A stretch of DNA of 8,586 nt, taken from a bacterium (GTDB lineage: Bacteria > Verrucomicrobiota > Verrucomicrobiae > JAJYAR01). Under the pieces are notes generated by a model. That model was not told the DNA's origin, made no database searches, and saw only the letters and a program-made list of their open reading frames with translations. The stretch spans positions 1 through 8,586 of the forward strand of contig JAJYAR010000085.1 of NCBI GenBank assembly GCA_021779435.1. Reading direction: 5' to 3'. Shown here in pieces: positions 5,953 to 8,586 of the stretch. A program made the position numbers and the translations under genes. Every line of letters begins with the position of its first letter. Position 1 is the first letter of the stretch.

Positions 5953-7134
5953 CTAAGGTTTCCGCTCGGCGAAAACCTCGTCCGGCGCCGGCGCCTTTGC
6001 CTTTGCGTGCAGCGGATATCGGTACGTGTCGCCTTCGTAGTTTCGAAACACGATCTCGTCGTCGGTGACCTTCTCGATGTAATCCGGATTGATCGGCACC
6101 TTGCCGCCTCCTCCGGGCGCATCGATGACGTATTGCGGCACCGCATAGCCCGTCGTGTGCCCGCGAAGTCCGCGGATGATCTCGATCCCCTTTCGGACAT
6201 CCACCTTGAAGTGGGCACCGCCGGTGATGAGGTCCATCTGGTAAAGGTAGTAAGGCCGGACGCGCATCCTCAGCAGCCGGTGGACGAGCGCCTTCATGAC
6301 ATCGACGTCGTCGTTCACCCCGCGAAGCAGCACGCTCTGGTTGCCGAGCGGGACGCCCGCATACGACAGCCGCTCGCAGGCATCGCGCAGTTCAGCCGTG
6401 CACTCCTTCGGGTGGTTGACGTGGATGCTCATCCAGATCGGGCCGTGCTTCTTGAATACCTCGCAAAGCTCGGGCGTGATGCGCTGCGGCAGGAACACCG
6501 GGATCCGCGAACCGATCCGGATGAACTCGACGTGCTTGATCGCCCGAAGCCGCGCCAGCAGGTGCTCGATCTTCTTGTCGGACAGCAGGAGCGGGTCGCC
6601 GCCCGAGAGAAGAACGTCGCGCACTTCCGGGTGGGCCTCGATGTAACGGAGGCCCTGCTCAAATTCCGGGTGGAAGTTGTAGTCCTGCGCGTTCGATACC
6701 AGCCGGCTGCGCGTGCAGTAGCGACAGTACGCGGCGCAACGATCGGTGACGAGAAACAGCACGCGGTCGGGATAGCGGTGGACCAGTCCCGGAACCGGCG
6801 AGTGGGCGTCTTCACCGAGCGAATCCAGCATCTCGCCCTGCGACACGACCATCTCTGCCGCCCTCGGGATCACCTGCTTGCGAATCGGGCAGTTCGGGTC
6901 GTTGACGTCGATCAGGTTGAAAAAGTACGGCGTGATGGCCAGGGCCAGCTTGTGATTGGCATGTTCGCAGCCGGCGCGCTCCTCCGGCGTGAGCGTCATC
7001 ATGCTCTCGAGCTGCTCGATCGTGGTAATCCTGTTCTTGAGCTGCCAGGTCCAATCCCGCCAATTGGATTCCGGAACATGCTGCCAGTGACCCTGACCCT
7101 CGAACCAGGAGGCGCGGTCTTCGTTGTAGGACAT
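5953..7134 (-). CDS. kamA: L-lysine 2,3-aminomutase, KamA family radical SAM enzyme
   Basis: The product (393 residues from the ATG at 7134) interconverts L-lysine and L-beta-lysine using a [4Fe-4S] cluster, S-adenosylmethionine and PLP. The radical SAM motif is Cys133-x3-Cys137-x2-Cys140, followed by TR with Arg142 matching the carboxylate-binding Arg of the clostridial enzyme. Asp301 in YQMDL and Asp338 before PGGGGK match the two Asp residues that hold the lysine side-chain amine, and Lys345 is the PLP Schiff-base lysine. All are offset by exactly eight from my recalled clostridial numbering. These Asp residues argue for lysine and against glutamate 2,3-aminomutase. The C-terminus ends without the three zinc cysteines of the clostridial protein. 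The frame is open upstream to 7350, but family similarity begins just after Met at 7134. No beta-lysine acetyltransferase gene is adjacent, so the product's fate (osmolyte, EF-P modification, catabolism) is open. Confidence 0.93.
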   Translation of the reverse strand: MSYNEDRASWFEGQGHWQHVPESNWRDWTWQLKNRITTIEQLESMMTLTPEERAGCEHANHKLALAITPYFFNLIDVNDPNCPIRKQVIPRAAEMVVSQGEMLDSLGEDAHSPVPGLVHRYPDRVLFLVTDRCAAYCRYCTRSRLVSNAQDYNFHPEFEQGLRYIEAHPEVRDVLLSGGDPLLLSDKKIEHLLARLRAIKHVEFIRIGSRIPVFLPQRITPELCEVFKKHGPIWMSIHVNHPKECTAELRDACERLSYAGVPLGNQSVLLRGVNDDVDVMKALVHRLLRMRVRPYYLYQMDLITGGAHFKVDVRKGIEIIRGLRGHTTGYAVPQYVIDAPGGGGKVPINPDYIEKVTDDEIVFRNYEGDTYRYPLHAKAKAPAPDEVFAERKP

Positions 7135-7148
7135 TAGGTTGGCGGAAA

Positions 7149-7176
7149 TCGATAGTAGGGACGTCGCTGCTGTCAA
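7149..7176 (-). promoter_or_regulatory. Candidate sigma-70 promoter for kamA
   Basis: On the minus strand a perfect TTGACA (-35, at 7171-7176) is followed after 16 bp by TATCGA (-10, at 7149-7154), which matches only the first three positions of TATAAT. Transcription would begin around 7142, leaving a leader of about eight bases before the ATG at 7134. That would be an almost leaderless mRNA and fits the lack of a Shine-Dalgarno there. Confidence 0.35.
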
Positions 7177-7307
7177 ACGACTCGTCGGAATAGGATCAGC
7201 CCCATCGACATAAACGCCGCCCTTCGCGTTCGATCCAACGCCGGCAAAAGTCCTCGTTTTCAGGATGGGATCAACTCCCACCCGCGGCGGGCATCCCCCC
7301 GAACGTT

Positions 7308-7340
7308 CCCGGCAGGCGTTCCTCGTTGAGGTGCGCCGGG
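7308..7340 (+). promoter_or_regulatory. Bulged stem-loop upstream of carA
   Basis: CCCGGC (7308-7313) pairs with GCCGGG (7335-7340). Inside, GCG (7316-7318) can pair with TGC (7332-7334), counting one G-T pair, and CCTC (7321-7324) pairs with GAGG (7328-7331) around a GTT loop; AG and TT are bulged. No T-run follows, so it does not look like a simple terminator. It could be part of a carA leader or a protein-binding site, but I recognise no known riboswitch or PyrR-binding motif. Confidence 0.35.
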
Positions 7341-7490
7341 CAGACAGCAAAGCGCTCCTCGGTACACGATCCCGCTAGGTACTTTCATACAAACAGTTGC
7401 AACGGTTACCTGGCCGGCGCAGCAAAGAACTCGAAGTTTTTGCCGAAACGCCTTGGCAGGTGATGCAACACGGTTTTTCGTTGGGCTTTA

Positions 7491-8586
7491 ATGCCCGCTT
7501 TCAAGCCCGCAATTCTCGCACTCGAAGATGGATCTATCTTCCGCGGCCGCGCTTTTGGCGCCGACGCCACGGTCTCGGGAGAATGCGTATTCAATACGTC
7601 CATGACCGGGTACCAGGAGATCCTCACGGACCCGTCGTACTTCGGTCAGATCGTCACGATGACGGCCGTTCAGATCGGCAACTACGGCGTGAACGACGAG
7701 GACACCGAGGCCACGACGCCGAAGTGCTCGGGCTTCGTCGTGCGTGAATTGTCACCCGTGGTCAGCAACTGGCGCAGCAAGCTCTCGCTCGACGAGTACC
7801 TGCGCAAATACGGGATTCCCGGCATCAGCGAAGTCGACACCCGCGCGCTGACGAAGAAGTTGCGCGTCGATGGCGCCATGAAGTGCTGCCTCAGCACCAC
7901 AGGCATCTCGGAGGAAGAAGCGCTCAAGCGGGCACGTGAATGGCGCGACATGGCCGGTTCCGACTACGTCAAGGACGTCACCTGCACGTCGCCGTTCATC
8001 TGGAGACCCGATGAGCCGGCCAATCACAACCAGCCGTATTTCCCGGTTGGCACGACGATGAACGCGCCGGGCATTCCCGAGAAGAAGTTCCGCGTGGCGG
8101 CCTTCGACTTCGGCGCGAAGCATTCGATCTTCCGCAAGCTCGTTAACCACGGCTTTGAGGTTCAGGTGTTTCCGGCGGCTGCCACCGCCGAGCAGATCCG
8201 CGAACACAAGCCAGACGCGCTGTTCCTCTCCAATGGACCCGGCGATCCCGCCGCCCTCCCCTACATTCACAAGACGGTCACTGCGCTGCTGGAGGAATAC
8301 CCGATTTTCGGCATCTGCCTCGGTCACCAAATGCTGACCCACGCGCTCGGCGGCACCACCTTCAAGCTGAAGTTCGGCCATCGCGGCGGAAACCAGCCGG
8401 TCAAGAATCTCGAGACCGGCCGCGTCTCGATCACCGCGCAGAACCACGGTTTCGCGACGGACGGAAAGTCGATCGAGAGTCGCGGGGCGAAGATCACCGA
8501 GATCAACCTCAACGACAACACCGTCGAAGGTCTGCGCCACACGAAGCTGCCCATCTTCAGCGTCCAGTACCACCCCGAGGCGGCGC
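7491..8586 (+). CDS. carA: Carbamoyl-phosphate synthase small (glutamine amidotransferase) subunit, 3' end cut by window
   Basis: Residues 1-365 are present and the frame is open at the window edge. Members are about 380 residues, so only the C-terminal tip is missing. CarA hydrolyses glutamine and channels ammonia to CarB, which makes carbamoyl phosphate for pyrimidine and arginine synthesis in the cytoplasm. The N-terminal small-subunit domain shows LEDGSIFRGRAFG, FNTSMTGYQEILTDPSY and GIPGISEVDTRALT. The class I amidotransferase domain shows FDFGAKHSI, LFLSNGPGDP and GICLGHQML with nucleophile Cys276, and then QYHPEA with His361 and Glu363 completing the triad. The ATG at 7491 is certain enough: an in-frame TGA lies at 7461-7463 and no other start codon occurs between. 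No strong Shine-Dalgarno is seen. carB is expected elsewhere or beyond the window. Confidence 0.96.
   Translation, partial: MPAFKPAILALEDGSIFRGRAFGADATVSGECVFNTSMTGYQEILTDPSYFGQIVTMTAVQIGNYGVNDEDTEATTPKCSGFVVRELSPVVSNWRSKLSLDEYLRKYGIPGISEVDTRALTKKLRVDGAMKCCLSTTGISEEEALKRAREWRDMAGSDYVKDVTCTSPFIWRPDEPANHNQPYFPVGTTMNAPGIPEKKFRVAAFDFGAKHSIFRKLVNHGFEVQVFPAAATAEQIREHKPDALFLSNGPGDPAALPYIHKTVTALLEEYPIFGICLGHQMLTHALGGTTFKLKFGHRGGNQPVKNLETGRVSITAQNHGFATDGKSIESRGAKITEINLNDNTVEGLRHTKLPIFSVQYHPEAA

Larger units (their letters stand above)
7135..7490. other. Divergent kamA-carA intergenic region with candidate leader hairpins
   Basis: This 356-bp gap drives kamA leftward and carA rightward. Besides the kamA promoter candidate it contains TGGGA/TCCCA with a 5-nt loop (7266-7280), a larger bulged stem-loop (7308-7340) and an 8-bp palindrome GTTGCAAC (7396-7403). 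I found no confident carA promoter; TACAAA at 7388-7393 could be a -10 but has no good -35. No coding region is supported: the minus frame that stays open to 7350 lacks any family similarity. Confidence 0.5.

Noticed and set aside
5698..7137. Plus-strand open frame of 479 codons opposite kamA and qorB
   Set aside because: It spans the intergenic gap and two well-identified opposite-strand genes, has low-complexity Arg/Asp/Val composition and no domain match.
7135..7350. N-terminal extension of KamA by 72 residues
   Set aside because: The frame is open, but the added sequence has no family similarity, and the candidate kamA promoter lies inside it. The start at 7134 fits the family.
7752..8573. 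Minus-strand open frame opposite carA
   Set aside because: carA on the plus strand has all catalytic motifs; the opposite frame is a codon-bias shadow.
1..8586. CRISPR array, tRNA, rRNA, toxin-antitoxin pair or anti-phage defence cluster
   Set aside because: Both strands were read for regularly spaced repeats, tRNA-like folds and known defence motifs; none was found.

Overview
The window is a GC-rich stretch of ordinary bacterial chromosome. It most likely comes from a verrucomicrobium of the Opitutaceae type. The best clue is the tandem C-terminal repeat of the secreted metallopeptidase, with a 'GFVV..GA.KRILVR..GP.L' core followed by an 'N-D-N/D-W' signature; I remember this repeat as common in Opitutus-like proteins. 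Weak or absent Shine-Dalgarno sequences before most starts fit that assignment but do not prove it.

Layout, left to right. Positions 1-128 hold a fragment that looks like a dispersed repeat and no credible gene. Six genes then follow, all on the minus strand: a YwiC-like multi-pass membrane protein (129-929), a metzincin-type zinc metallopeptidase (1041-3425), a pRiA4b ORF-3-like protein (3574-4257), a small EF-hand lipoprotein (4489-4890), a QorB-type NAD(P)H:quinone oxidoreductase (4947-5807) and a lysine 2,3-aminomutase, KamA (5953-7134). A divergent intergenic region (7135-7490) separates kamA from carA, the carbamoyl-phosphate synthase small subunit. carA runs rightward from 7491 off the window edge, lacking only its C-terminal tip.

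The genes do not form one visible pathway. qorB and the lipoprotein gene are close enough (56 bp, or a TAATG overlap if the longer lipoprotein frame is used) to be co-transcribed. KamA would make beta-lysine, but no acetyltransferase or EF-P gene lies beside it. carA belongs to pyrimidine and arginine synthesis. Two intergenic regions carry more inverted repeats than expected: 4258-4488, which is AT-rich, and 7135-7490, the carA leader side.

I found no CRISPR array, insertion sequence, tRNA or rRNA, phage gene or recognisable defence system, and no convincing undescribed multi-gene system. The most useful leads are the Opitutaceae-type repeat domain with a possible cysteine switch on the metallopeptidase, the KamA that lacks the C-terminal zinc cysteines, and the structured intergenic regions.
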